Counted from the first letter of the stretch, positions 9,358 through 21,419 are shown. The stretch: 44,886 nt of DNA from Pseudonocardia sp. CNS-139 (GCA_001942415.1 MKJX01000200.1:1-44886), one strand, 5' to 3'. The notes: generated by a model from the sequence alone, not told the origin. Made by a program: numbers and translations.

Positions 9358-9425
9358 CGGCACACAGGTCCCGGCCTCGGCACACAGGGCCGGACGTGTG
9401 TGCGGAGGCCGGGAGGTGTGTGCGG
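9358..9425. repeat. Palindromic element, copy 1 (29-10-29)
   Basis: Left arm 9358-9386, 10-nt centre 9387-9396, right arm 9397-9425. The arms pair at 25 of 29 positions. The right arm, beginning TGTGTGCGGAGGCCGGGAGG, is identical base for base to that of copy 2 at 25429-25457. It abuts the TGA stop of the NlpC/P60 gene (9426-9428), so a transcript of that gene would form a long hairpin directly after its stop codon. Confidence 0.85.
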
Positions 9426-10759
9426 TCAGAGAATGCGGGTGGCCTCGGGGACGAGGCCGCGGGTGCGCAGCGGGACCACGCGCACGCTGGCGCCGGTGTA
9501 CGGGGCCTCGATCATCTTGCCGTTGCCGATGTACATCGCGACGTGGTGGATCGGGGCGGCGCCGTTGCGGTAGAAGACCATGTCCCCGGGCCGGAGGTCG
9601 GAGACCGGGACCTTGCGGCCGGCGTTGAACTGGTTGCGGCTCACCCGCGGCAGCGCGACGCCCGCGCCGTTGAACGCGTAGAGCATGAGCCCGGAGCAGT
9701 CGAAGCCGACGCGGTCCAGGGGCGAGCCGAACGCGTCGGGGATGCCGGTGCTCGGGCCGCGGCCGGTGCCGCCGCCCCACACGTACTGCACCCCGATCTG
9801 CGACATCGCGCGGTCGATCACCCGCTGCACGGCAGCAGTCCCCCGCGGCACGGCGATCCGCCCGGGCGCGGCGGCGCTCTCCCGCGCGGCGGCCGCGACC
9901 CGCGCCGCGGCGGCCTCCCGCTCCGCCCGCTCGCGCGCGGCCTGCTCGGCCGCCATCCGGCGCTGCCATTCGTCGAACCGGGCGCGCTGGGCGCGCAGCC
10001 CGGCGTCTGCGGACTCGGCGGCGGCCAGGCGCTGCTGCACGTCCGCCCGCTGGGCGTCCACGGCGGCCAGCAGGTCGGCCTGCCGGCGGGCGGCGTCCCG
10101 GGCCGCGGCGAACGCGTCGTCCGCGGCCGCCTTCGCCTCCCCCGCCGCCGCCTCCCGGGCCCGCGCCTCGTCACGGGCCGCGCGGCCGCCGAGTCGGCGT
10201 TCGCCTTGTCGACGCGCGCCCGCTCCAGCGCGTCCTGCGCCGCGAGCTGCGTCTGCGCGACGATGTCGTTGAACTCCGCCCGCGCGACCAGCTCCTCCGG
10301 CCCGCCGGACCGGGTGAGCAGCCCGATCGGGCCGAGGTCGAGGCCCTCCTGGTAGGTCGCGGCCGCGAACGCGTCGAGCCGGGACCTGGCCTCGTCGATC
10401 GCGACGGTCGCCGCCTCCGTCTCGACGCGCGCGGCGGTGGCCTGCCGGGCCGCCGCGGCGGCCGCCACCTGCGCACCCTGCAGGTCGACGAGCGCCGCCT
10501 CCGCCGACTCCCGCTGCACGGCGAGCTGGGCCTGCAGGTCGTCGGCCTGCTCGTCCAGCTCGGCGAGCCGGCTCGTCAGGCCCGCGACCTCCGCCGCCCG
10601 GTCGGTGACGCCCTGCTGGCTGCGCCGCAGGTCGTCGTCGCTCGGGTTCGGCGGCGGCACGGGCGGCTCGGCCAGCGCCGTCACCCCGCTCAGCAGCGCG
10701 ACCAGAACGGCGAGGACGGTCGACCTGAGGACGAACCGCCGGACGCGTCGAGACCGCAC
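9426..10759 (-). CDS. Secreted NlpC/P60 peptidoglycan endopeptidase (RipA-like), one frameshift
   Basis: Cell-wall hydrolase; mycobacterial RipA/RipB cleave the D-Glu-mDAP bond and are needed for daughter-cell separation. I chose GTG 10759 because GGGGAGG lies 8 nt upstream; an in-frame GTG at 10786 lacks this. The N-terminus R-S-R-R-V-R-R-F is followed by a hydrophobic signal core ending A-L-A. Residues about 35-330 are Ala/Gln/Glu/Arg-rich coiled coil, with a frameshift near 10190. The C-terminal NlpC/P60 domain has V-W-G-G-G, F-D-C-S-G-L (nucleophile Cys) and H-H-V-A-M-Y-I-G (catalytic His). It is divergent from acn and upstream of moxR, as in Mtb Rv1477-Rv1479; here there is one hydrolase gene rather than two. 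Confidence 0.9.
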
Positions 10760-10925
10760 GAGAACGCCCTCCCCGTTGTCGACCACAGCGAGCGATCAGC
10801 CGGATGCCGTCCGAGACAGTGCCACTCCGGACCCGTCAGTCACACTCGCCACACCCGCAACGGGGTGAACTTCCACCACTTCGTGTAGCGGACCACCCCG
10901 TGTCGACCCCATAGCAGGACAAGCG

Positions 10926-10931
10926 TACTGT
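10926..10931 (+). promoter_or_regulatory. Candidate -10 element of acn
   Basis: TACTGT in the 286-bp divergent gap between the NlpC/P60 gene and acn, leaving a leader of about 110 nt before GTG 11046. The -35 region (TGTCGA, 10901-10906) is weak and the spacing long. I saw no ydaO-type riboswitch on the opposite strand. Confidence 0.3.
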
Positions 10932-11045
10932 TTGGCGTGCGGGGTCCGCGGCGGCGCGGACGTGTCGGTGCGCGAGACTCCGGGCAACTCCAGACCAGGC
11001 AGCGCGTTGTCCAGCGCCCCACCACCGCCAGGAAGGACGTAGACC

Positions 11046-13857
<2,812 letters not shown>

Positions 13858-13870
13858 CGCACGACCGTGC

Positions 13871-13904
13871 CGGAGCCCCCCCCACCTCGTGGACGGGGGC
13901 TCCG
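13871..13904. terminator. Bidirectional hairpin terminator between acn and egtD
   Basis: CGGAGCCCCC (13871-13880) pairs perfectly with GGGGGCTCCG (13895-13904), loop 14 nt, 13 nt after the acn stop and 16 nt past the egtD stop on the other strand. The position between convergent genes suits a two-way terminator. Confidence 0.7.
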
Positions 13905-13920
13905 TCGTGAAAGGGGTCGG

Positions 13921-14891
13921 TCAGACGGCCCGGGCCAGCGTGAGCGCGAACCGGTCGTCCGGGTCGGTCCAGGTGGACGTCACGACGAACCCGGCCGCGG
14001 CCAGCATCTCCCGCACCCCGGAGGCCGGAACTTGGCCGACACCTCCGTGCACATCTCCTCGCCCTCGGCGAAGTCGACGACCATGTCCAGCTCGGCCACC
14101 GTGACCGTCATCGGGCGGGTGGCGACCAGCCGCATCTCGATCCACTCGTTGTCGGCGTCCCACACCGCCTTGTGCGCGAACGCGTCGACGTCGAAGTCCG
14201 CGCCCAGCTCGCGGTTGATCACGTGCAGCACGTTGCGGTTGAACTCTGCCGTGACGCCCGCGGCGTCGTCGTAGGCCGCCACCAGCACGTCGACGTCGGT
14301 GACCAGGCCGGTGCCGAGCAGGAAGTGCTCGCCCGGCCGCAGCACCGTGCGCAGCCGGCCGAGGAACTCGGCGCGCTCGGCGGGGAGCAGGTTGCCGATC
14401 GTGCCGCCGAGGAAGGCGACCATGCGCCGGCCGCGGGCGGGGAGCAGGTCGAGGTGCGCGGTGAAGTCGCCGACCAGACCGTGCAGCTCCACACCCGCGT
14501 ACTCGGCGGCGAGCGCGTCCATCGCCTGCCGCAGCGCGGGCTCGCTCACGTCCTGCGGCACGTAGCGGCGCAGGCCCCCGGCCCGGCGCAGCGCGTCGAG
14601 CAGCAGCCGCGTCTTCGCCGACGAGCCGGAGCCCAGCTCGACGAGCGTGTCGGCGCCGGACAGCACCGCGATCGCGTCGAGCTGCGCTCCAGCAGCGCGC
14701 GTTCGGTGCGGGTGGGGAAGTACTCCGGCAGCTCGGTGATCTCCTCGAACAGCTCGCTGCCGCGGGCGCGTAGAACACTTCGGGGGCAGCTGTTTGGGCA
14801 GGGCCGTGAGCCCGGCACGGACGTCGGCGCGCAGTGCTGCGTCGGCGTCCGCGCCGGTCAGGTGGATGTCGATCACGGGCGTGGCGGTCAT
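13921..14891 (-). CDS. egtD: L-histidine N-alpha-methyltransferase EgtD (three apparent frameshifts)
   Basis: First committed step of ergothioneine synthesis: SAM-dependent trimethylation of histidine to hercynine. ATG 14891 overlaps the egtC stop (ATGA). Seen: L-P-K-Q-L-P-P-K at the start; then, in another frame, R-G-S-E-L-F-E-E-I-T-E-L-P-E-Y-F-P-T-R-T-E; back in the first frame, L-V-E-L-G-S-G-S-S-A-K-T-R (SAM site), F-L-G-G-T-I-G-N-L and F-N-R-N-V-L-H-V-I-N-R-E-L; finally, after a third shift near 14035, V-R-E-M-L-A-A-A-G-F ending at 13921. Shifts near 14775 and 14690 compensate each other. The conserved text on both sides argues for sequence errors. Confidence 0.93.
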
Positions 14892-15663
14892 CGGACTCCC
14901 GTCGTTCGGTCTCGGGTTGCGAGCTCGGTGCAGCGGACGTGGCCCGGGCGGGCCACGACGAGATGCCGGTCGGGCACCTCCGTCCAGGTGGGGTCGTGGT
15001 CGGTCGGCTCCGACGCGACGAGCGCGTGCCGCTCGTCGCCGCGCACCGACAGCGCGTGCGACCAGGCCGTGGCCCAGATCCCCGAGCCGTCGGTGAGCAG
15101 CAGGTTGAGCCGCGACTCCGGCGCCGCGGCCGCGACCTCGGTGACGACACCCGCGAGCACGTCGGCCGGGTCGGCGCCGGTCCGCAGCCGGTGCCGCACG
15201 AGCGCCCAGAGCAGCGCGGCGTCGGTGGGCGCGTCGAGCGTGAGCAGGTCGGCCGTCGGGAGCGCGGCCGCGAGGCCCGTGACGGCGTGCGGCCAGCCGC
15301 GCACCACACCGTTGTGGCTGAACAGCCAGCGGCCCTCGCCGAACGGCGCGGCCGCCGTGTCGGTGACCGGCATGCCGGCGGTGGCCGAGCGCACCGCGGC
15401 CAGCACGCCGCCGCCGTGCGTGACGGCGGCCAGCGCGGCGAACGAGGTGTCCGTCCAGATCGGGGCCGCGCTGCGGTAGCGGACGGCCTCGGCGCCGGCG
15501 CCCGCGGACGGGTACCAGCCGGCGCCGAAGCGTCGGCGTTGATCGTGCCCCCGCCGCGCATGTCGGCGGGGGCGTACGACTGCCGCAGCAGCCCGTGCGG
15601 CGCGTCGAGGACCAGCGACGCGAGCGTCACCGGCGGGCCGACGTAGGCCAGGTGGCGGCACAC
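14888..15663 (-). CDS. egtC: Gamma-glutamyl-hercynylcysteine sulfoxide hydrolase EgtC (one frameshift)
   Basis: Class II glutamine-amidotransferase-fold enzyme that removes glutamate from gamma-glutamyl-hercynylcysteine sulfoxide. GTG 15663 begins 4 nt after the egtB stop and gives V-C-R-H-L-A-Y-V-G, so Cys2 becomes the N-terminal nucleophile once the start residue is removed. After a frameshift near 15530 (one G lost from G-F-G-A-G-W) it continues with A-A-V-R-S-A-T, F-S-H-N-G-V-V and A-S-E-P, typical amidotransferase blocks. It ends at 14888 within the egtD start codon. Confidence 0.92.
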
Positions 15664-15667
15664 CGGC

Positions 15668-17026
15668 TCAGATCGCCGCCCCGGCGGCGGTCTCGGCGGG
15701 CGTGGCGTCGCGGGCGCAGCGCAGGCCCGCGAAGATCTGGCGGCGGATCGGGAGGTCCCAGTTGCGGAACGTGCCGCGGATCGCGGGCGCGGCCGTGCCG
15801 AACGAGCCGCCGCGCAGCACCCGGAAGTCGCCGCCGAAGAACACCTGCGAGTACTCCGGGTACGGGAACACCTCGAAGCCCGGGTACGGGTTCCACCCCG
15901 AGCTGGTCCACTCCCAGACGTCGCCGACCAGCTGCTGGACGCCCAGCGGCGACGCCCCGCGCGGGTACGCCCCGGCCGCGGCGGGCTGCAGGTGGCGCTG
16001 GTCGAGGTTGGCGTGCTCCGGGGTGGGGTCCTCGTCGCCCCACGGATAGCGCCGGGACCGGCCGGACGCCGGGTCGAACCGCGCCGCCTTCTCCCACTCC
16101 GCCTCGGTGGGCAGCCGCTTGCGGGCCCAGCGCGCGTAGGCCTGCGCCTCGTGGAAGCAGACGTGCACCACCGGCTCGTCCGGCGGCAGCGGCTCCAGCA
16201 CGCCGAACCGGCGCCGGAACCAGGCACCGCCGCCGTCGCGCTCCCAGAACTGCGGCGCGACCAGCCCGGCGGCCGTGCGGTGCGCCCAGCCGGTCTCGCT
16301 CCACCAGCGCGGCTCGTCGTAGCCGCCGGCCGCGACGAACTGCGCGTACTCCGCGTTGGTGACCGCGGCCGTGTCGATCACGAACGCCGGCACGTCGACG
16401 ACGTGCGCGGGCCGCTCGTTGTCGAGCGCCCACGGCTCGGTGGACGTGCCCATCGTGAACGGCCCCCCGGGCACCAGCACCTCGCGCGCGGCGGGCCGGC
16501 GGCCGGGCGGCGGGGGCGGCGCGTGCAGCACCGGGGCGCCGGCGCGCAGCTGGTGGGTGGCGAGCATCGTCTCGTCGTGCTGCTGCTCGTGCTGCACGAT
16601 CATCCCGAACGCGAACCCGCGCTCGACGAGCCGGCGCCCGTGCAGCGGGGTGCGCTCCAGCGCGTCGAACGCCTTGTCGCGCACCTCGGCGACGTAGGCG
16701 CGGGTCTCGGCGGGCGTGAGCAGCGGCAGCGCGACGCGGCTGGCCCGGGTGTGCTGGAACGCGTCGTACAGGCCGTCGATCTCGGGGCGCAGCGGCTCGC
16801 GGCCGCCGACGTCGCGCACCAGCCACAGCTCCTCCTGGCTGCCGACGTGCGCGAGGTCCCAGACCAGCGGCGACATCAGCGGCGAGTGCTGCGCCACGAG
16901 GTCGGCCTCCTCGACGGCGTCGGTGAGGGCGGCGCTGCGGGCGCGGGACTCGGTGAGCAGCCCGGCCACCCGGCTGCGCAGCTGCTCCTCGGAGTGCGGC
17001 TCGCCGATGCCGTAGTGGATCGTCAT
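15668..17026 (-). CDS. egtB: Hercynine oxygenase EgtB
   Basis: Non-haem iron sulfoxide synthase joining hercynine and gamma-glutamylcysteine with O2. 452 aa, intact. The N-terminal DinB-like domain supplies the iron ligands: D-L-A-H-V-G near residue 58 and H-E-Q-Q-H-D-E near 145. The C-terminal formylglycine-generating-enzyme-like domain shows V-P-G-G-P-F-T-M-G, R-L-P-T-E-A-E-W-E-K-A-A-R, G-D-V-W-E-W-T and R-G-G-S-F. ATG 17026 overlaps the egtA stop by 4 nt and egtC follows 4 nt after its own stop, so the four egt genes form one tightly coupled operon. Confidence 0.96.
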   Translation of the reverse strand: MTIHYGIGEPHSEEQLRSRVAGLLTESRARSAALTDAVEEADLVAQHSPLMSPLVWDLAHVGSQEELWLVRDVGGREPLRPEIDGLYDAFQHTRASRVALPLLTPAETRAYVAEVRDKAFDALERTPLHGRRLVERGFAFGMIVQHEQQHDETMLATHQLRAGAPVLHAPPPPPGRRPAAREVLVPGGPFTMGTSTEPWALDNERPAHVVDVPAFVIDTAAVTNAEYAQFVAAGGYDEPRWWSETGWAHRTAAGLVAPQFWERDGGGAWFRRRFGVLEPLPPDEPVVHVCFHEAQAYARWARKRLPTEAEWEKAARFDPASGRSRRYPWGDEDPTPEHANLDQRHLQPAAAGAYPRGASPLGVQQLVGDVWEWTSSGWNPYPGFEVFPYPEYSQVFFGGDFRVLRGGSFGTAAPAIRGTFRNWDLPIRRQIFAGLRCARDATPAETAAGAAI

Positions 17027-18344
17027 GCTCCTGCCTCCTCTGGTGCGTCGAGCTCGGCGGGTTCGTCGGCCGGGCTGCGTCCGCGCAGCACCTGCCGTTC
17101 GGTCATGTCGGTGAGGTCGGCGACCACCCAGCCGGGCGCGCCGACGGCGGCGGCGCGCCGAGCGCCAGCTCGAAGACGGCGCCGGCGGCGCGGGCGAGCG
17201 CCGGGTCGGCCAGCCCGTCGCGGGCCGCGGACGTCCAGCGGTGGCGCACCGGCTCGCACGCGGCCATCGCCCGGTCGGTGACCGCGGGGTCGGACAGCAG
17301 CACCGACAGCACGGTGACCGGCAGCGCCCACCGCCGTCCGGGCTGCGCGTCGACGTAGCGGATCTCCAGGTGGCCGTGCGGCCGGACCGGCGGGAACAGC
17401 GTGGTGATGTGGTACTCGAGGTCGGCGACCGTGGGCGGCTCCGGCAGCGCGCCCTCGATCCACTCGGCGAACGTCATGCCGTGCGGCACGAGCCACTCGC
17501 GCTCCCGCCGCACGGCCAGCACCGGGCTGCGCACCACGCGCCGGGCCCAGGCCGCCGCCGGGTCGGCGCTCGCGGCGTCGGCCGGCGGGGGCGGCGCGGA
17601 ACGCGCCGGGTCGGCCCGCTGCCAGCTCGCCCAGCGCGACGACTTCCACCCCGTACGCCGCCCGTGCAGCTCCGGCGAGTTGGCGAACGCCGCGAGCAGC
17701 ACCGGCCCGAACGCGTGCGCCGCGGCCCAGCGGGCGGCGACCTCGTGCCGCTCCCCCGCGTCGACGCACACCTGCACGGCGGCGGTGGAGGACATCGCGC
17801 TGCGGCCGTGCGGGCCGAAGCGGTCGAACGAGCGCTCCATCGCGCGGTAGCGGGGCAGTTCCAGGATGCGCCGCGGCGGACGGACGGCGTCGGCGGCGCG
17901 GACGGAAGGTCGCAGGCCCTGCGCGGCGAGCATCCGGTGCAGGGCCGCGGTGTCGGTGCGGACGACCTGCAGGAGCCCGGCGAGATCGGGGAGCGGCGGG
18001 CTGGCCAGCTCCACCTGGCCGCCCGGTTCGAGCGTGACGGTCGAGCCGGCGGGAAGCGGGCTGGCGGGTGACGAAGGATCGATCGAGGACGGCGTGTGCG
18101 GGCCGAGCGCGGCGGCGAGACCGGCGGCATCGGGCGGGGCATCGGGGTCGGAGGGCCGGTGCAGCAGCCATTCGAGCTCCACCCCGACCAGACGTGGAGG
18201 CCCGTGCTTGAAACAGATGCGCCAGACGTGCCGCTCGGCGTCGGCACAGTCGCGCAGCACCGAGGGCCCCGCGTCCGGGGCGGCGCCCCCCGGGCCGGTG
18301 GCGGGCGCCTCCGGGACCGTGGACGTGCCCCTCTCCTGCGTCAC
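17023..18344 (-). CDS. egtA: Glutamate-cysteine ligase EgtA (one frameshift)
   Basis: Makes gamma-glutamylcysteine, the sulfur donor for ergothioneine. GCS2-family sequence: V-G-V-E-L-E-W-L-L, T-L-E-P-G-G-Q-V-E-L-A-S-P, M-S-S-T-A-A-V-Q-V-C-V-D-A-G, F-A-N-S-P and H-G-L-E/H-G-H-L-E-I-R-Y-type blocks. GTG 18344 is the most likely start (V-T-Q-E-R-G); further in-frame codons upstream read into the intergenic region. A frameshift near 17155 leads to the terminal G-W-V-V-A-D-L-T-D-M-T-E-R-Q-V-L. First gene of egtABCD; no egtE (C-S lyase) follows, so that step must be encoded elsewhere or be unspecific. Confidence 0.9.
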
Positions 18345-18463
18345 GCCAGCGAACGTACCCCCGGCCCCCGACAATTTCCGGGGCCTTGCCCGCACGTCAC
18401 GACACGGTAAGCACACGAACCCGGCAAACCGCACGAGGTGCCGCTCACCCGGATGGCCGCGGT

Positions 18464-18469
18464 TATCCT
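18464..18469 (+). promoter_or_regulatory. -10 element of acnR (leaderless)
   Basis: TATCCT ends 6 nt before GTG 18476; no ribosome site intervenes. The 131-bp gap is shared with the divergent egtA start. Confidence 0.5.
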
Positions 18470-18475
18470 CGGTCG

Positions 18476-19048
18476 GTGCCCCGCGTCAGCACCGACCAGC
18501 TCGCCGCCCGGCGCCAGCAGATCCTCGACGGGGCCCGCTCGTGCTTCGCCCGGCACGGCTACGAAGGGGCGACGGTGCGCCGGCTGGAGCAGTCCACGGG
18601 GCTGTCCCGCGGCGCGATCTTCCACCACTTCCGGGACAAGGAGGCGCTGTTCCTGGCGCTGGCCGAGCAGGACACCCAGCGCATGGCCGACGTCGTGGCC
18701 GAGCAGGGGCTGGTGCAGGTCATGCGCGAGCTGCTGCGCTCACCGGAGACCATCGACGCCGGCTGGACCGGCACGTTCCTGGAGATCGCCCGCCGCGGCC
18801 GCACGGACCCCGGGTTCCGGGACCGCTGGCGCAGCCACGCGGAGGCGCTCACGGCCGCCACCCGGGCCCGGCTGGAGCGCCAGGCCCGCGCCGGCACGCT
18901 GCGCGACGACCTGCCGCTGCCCGTGCTCGCCCGGTACCTGGAGCTCATGCTGGAAGGGCTCGTGTCGCACCTGGCCACCGGCCAGCCCGCGGACGACCTG
19001 GAGGCCGTGCTGGACCTCGTCGAGGGCGCGGTGCGCCGGCGGCGCTGA
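18476..19048 (+). CDS. acnR: TetR-family regulator, AcnR-like
   Basis: 190 aa TetR repressor. Helix-turn-helix R-R-L-E-Q-S-T-G-L-S-R-G-A-I-F-H-H-F-R-D-K followed by E-A-L-F-L-A-L-A: the recognition helix and following residues are those of AcnR proteins, which repress aconitase in Corynebacterium and sit next to acn in Corynebacterium and Mycobacterium (Rv1474c). I place the start at GTG 18476 because a -10 box ends 6 nt upstream. Here four egt genes separate it from acn. Whether it also controls the divergent egtABCD operon is an open question. Confidence 0.85.
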   Translation: MPRVSTDQLAARRQQILDGARSCFARHGYEGATVRRLEQSTGLSRGAIFHHFRDKEALFLALAEQDTQRMADVVAEQGLVQVMRELLRSPETIDAGWTGTFLEIARRGRTDPGFRDRWRSHAEALTAATRARLERQARAGTLRDDLPLPVLARYLELMLEGLVSHLATGQPADDLEAVLDLVEGAVRRRR

Positions 19049-19071
19049 GCCGGCCGGCGTCTCCGGGCTGC

Positions 19072-19293
19072 TCAGCCCCGGAAGCGGCCGATCCCGCGGG
19101 CCGGGTCCCACGTGCCCGTGTCGGGACGCTCGTGGTCGGGCACGGCCTCCGCCACGCACGGGCGGGTGTGCACGTAGCTGTGCACCCAGCGCAGGCTGCC
19201 GTCCGGCAGCGCCGCGTCGACGTGGGCGAGGCGCAGCACGGGCTCGCCGTCGCCGATCGGTGCACAGCACCGTTCGCAGAGCAGGATCATCAC
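19072..19293 (-). CDS. Small Cys-containing protein of unknown function
   Basis: 73 aa, from the first of two adjacent ATG codons. The N-terminus M-M-I-L-L-C-E-R-C-C-A-P-I-G has a C-x2-C-C knuckle; later come H-V-D-A-A-L-P-D-G-S-L-R-W-V-H-S-Y-V-H and P-C-V. Cys and His residues could form one metal site. Charged, soluble, without signal or membrane helix. It stands alone, 23 nt past acnR on the opposite strand. I do not recognise the family. The amino-acid composition looks like real protein rather than an antisense shadow. Confidence 0.6.
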   Translation of the reverse strand: MMILLCERCCAPIGDGEPVLRLAHVDAALPDGSLRWVHSYVHTRPCVAEAVPDHERPDTGTWDPARGIGRFRG

Positions 19294-19331
19294 TGGCCGT
19301 CTCTCGTGCCCGGGGAGTCAGGGCGGGGGCG

Positions 19332-19349
19332 GCGGTCGGCGCCGACCGC
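19332..19349. repeat. 18-bp perfect palindrome
   Basis: GCGGTCGGC (19332-19340) meets GCCGACCGC (19341-19349) with no spacer. It lies about 40 nt upstream of the small Cys-protein start and about 90 nt downstream of the ABC exporter stop, so it could be an operator for the first or a terminator for the second; the zero-length spacer makes a DNA-level site more natural than an RNA hairpin. Confidence 0.4.
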
Positions 19350-19439
19350 TGAACCACCCGATCCCCCATAGTCGCTTTCGTCCGGCTCCGCGTCGACATG
19401 GCGTCGGCCACGTTCCCGCTGTTCAGCACCGCTCCATGA

Positions 19440-21390
19440 TCAGCCGACGAGGTGCGGCTCGCGGTGCACGGCCGTGCAGCCCGGGATCCCGCACTCCACG
19501 CCGTCCGCGACGGGTTCCGCAGCCGGGCCGGGCTGGGCGAACTGCGTGCGGTAGAGCGTCGCGTAGCGCCCGCCGGCGGCGAGCAAATCGTCGTGCGTGC
19601 CGCGCTCGACGATCCGGCCGCGCTCCAGCACGGCGATCAGGTCCGCGGCGCGCACGGTGGACAGGCGGTGCGCGATCACGATCGCGGTGCGCCCTTCCAG
19701 CGCCTCGACCAGCGCGGCCTGCACGGCGGCCTCCGACTCGGAGTCCAGGTGCGCGGTGGCCTCGTCGAGGATCACCACCCGCGGCTTGGCCAGCAGTAGC
19801 CGGGCGATCGTCAGCCGCTGCCGCTCGCCGCCGGAGAGCCGGTAGCCGCGCTCGCCCACCACCGTGTCCAGGCCGTCGGGCAGGGTGTCGAGCAGGTCGC
19901 CCAGCCGCGCGCGGCGCATCGCGTCCGCGATCTCGGCGTCGGTCGCGTCCGGCGCGGCGTACGCCAGGTTGGCGCGGATGGTGTCGTGGAAGAGGTGCCC
20001 GTCCTGCGTCACGACGCCGACCGCGCCGCGCACCGCCGCGAACGTGAGATCGCGCACGTCGACGCCCGCGAGCTCGACCGCGCCGCCGTCGACGTCGTAG
20101 AGCCGCGGCACGAGCGACGCGAGCGTCGACTTCCCGGCCCCCGACGAGCCGACGAGCGCGACCAGCTTCCCGGCCCCGACCTCCAGGTCCACGCCGTGCA
20201 GCACCTCGTCGCCGCCGCGCGGGTCGAGCACGGCGACGTCCTCCAGCGAGGCGAGCGAGACCCGCTCGCGCTCGGGTAGCCGAACCGGACGTCGCGCAGC
20301 CGCACGTCGACCGGCCCGGGCGGGAGGTCCCGCGCCCCGGGCCGCTCGGTGATCATCGGCTTGAGGTCGAGCACCTCGAAGACCCGCTCGAACGACACCA
20401 GCGCCGTCATGACGTCCACGCGCGCGTTGGCGAGCGCCGTCATCGGCGTGTAGAGCCGGGTGAGCAGCAACGCGAGCGTCACGACCGTGCCCGGCTCGAT
20501 CACACCGGTGACCGCGAGGTAGCCGCCGAGCCCGTAGACCAGCGCCTGGGCCAGCGCCGAGACCAGCGACAACGCGGTCACGAACACCCGCGAGACCATC
20601 GCCGTGCGCACCCCGATGTCGCGCACCCGCGCGGCGCGGCGCCGAAGTCGGCCGCCTCCTCGTCGGGGCGGCCGAAGAGCTTGACGAGCGTCGCGCCGGG
20701 CGCGGAGAACCGCTCGGTCATCTGGGTGCTCATGCCGGCGTTGAGGTCGGCGGACTCGCGGCGCAGGTCGGCGATCGTGCGGCCCATCCGGCGCGCCGGC
20801 AGCACGAAGATCGGCAGCAGCAGCAGCGCCAGCACCGTGACCTGCCAGGCCAGCGAGATCATGACGGCGAGCGCGAGCGTGAGCTGGATGGCGTTGCTCA
20901 GCACCGCGGCGAGCGTGGTGGTGATCGCCGACTGCGCGCCGATCACGTCGTTGTTGAGCCGGCTGACGAGCGCGCCCGTGCGGGTGCGCGTGAAGAACGC
21001 CACCGGCATGCGCTGGACGTGCTCGAACACGGCCCGGCGCAGGTCGACGATCAGGCCCTCACCGATGCGCGAGGAGAACCACCGCGACGCCAGCCCGACC
21101 ACGGCCTCCAGGACGGCCAGCGCCGCGATGCCGGCGGCGAGCCCGATCACGGTGCCGGCCGCGGCGGAGACCGTCCCGCGGGCGACGATCGCGTCCACGA
21201 CCTGGCCGGCGAGGATCGGCGTCAGCACGCCGATCGTCGCGGTCACGACCGTGAGCAGCAGGAACGCCAACAGCCAGCCGCGGTAGGGACGGGCGAACGC
21301 CCAGATCCGCGGGACCGTTCCCTTCTTCACCGACCGAGGCGCGTCGGCCCCCTGCGCCACCGCGCGCAGCATCCCGTTCTTCCGTTCCAC
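19440..21390 (-). CDS. ABC exporter, fused TMD-NBD half transporter (two apparent frameshifts)
   Basis: ABCB/MsbA-type exporter of about 650 codons. The membrane domain runs from G-W-L-L-A-F-L-L-L-T-V-V (residue about 38) with six expected helices; R-T-G-A-L-V-S-R-L-N-N-D-V is a conserved coupling-region block. Frameshifts near 20643 and 20272 fall in the TMD and just before the NBD. NBD: Walker A G-S-S-G-A-G-K-S-T, T-Q-D-G-H-L-F-H-D-T-I-R-A-N-L (Q-loop), signature L-S-G-G-E-R-Q-R, Walker B V-V-I-L-D-E-A-T, H-loop I-A-H-R-L. The C-terminal tail has C-G-I-P-G-C-T-A-V-H-R-E-P-H, a possible metal ligand set. GTG 21390 has an AAAGGGGG ribosome site; the substrate is unknown. Confidence 0.9.
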
Positions 21391-21405
21391 GGGCGCCCCC
21401 TTTAC

Positions 21406-21419
21406 TTACACCGTTACAC
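21406..21419. promoter_or_regulatory. TTACAC direct repeat upstream of the ABC exporter
   Basis: TTACAC at 21406-21411 and again at 21414-21419, 8-bp period, 16-29 nt upstream of GTG 21390 in an AT-rich pocket. It could be an operator at the transcription start; no standard -10 is obvious beside it. Confidence 0.35.

Noticed and set aside
10760..11045. c-di-AMP (ydaO-type) riboswitch before the NlpC/P60 gene
   Set aside because: Such riboswitches often precede cell-wall hydrolases in actinobacteria, but I could not find the conserved core motifs in this gap.
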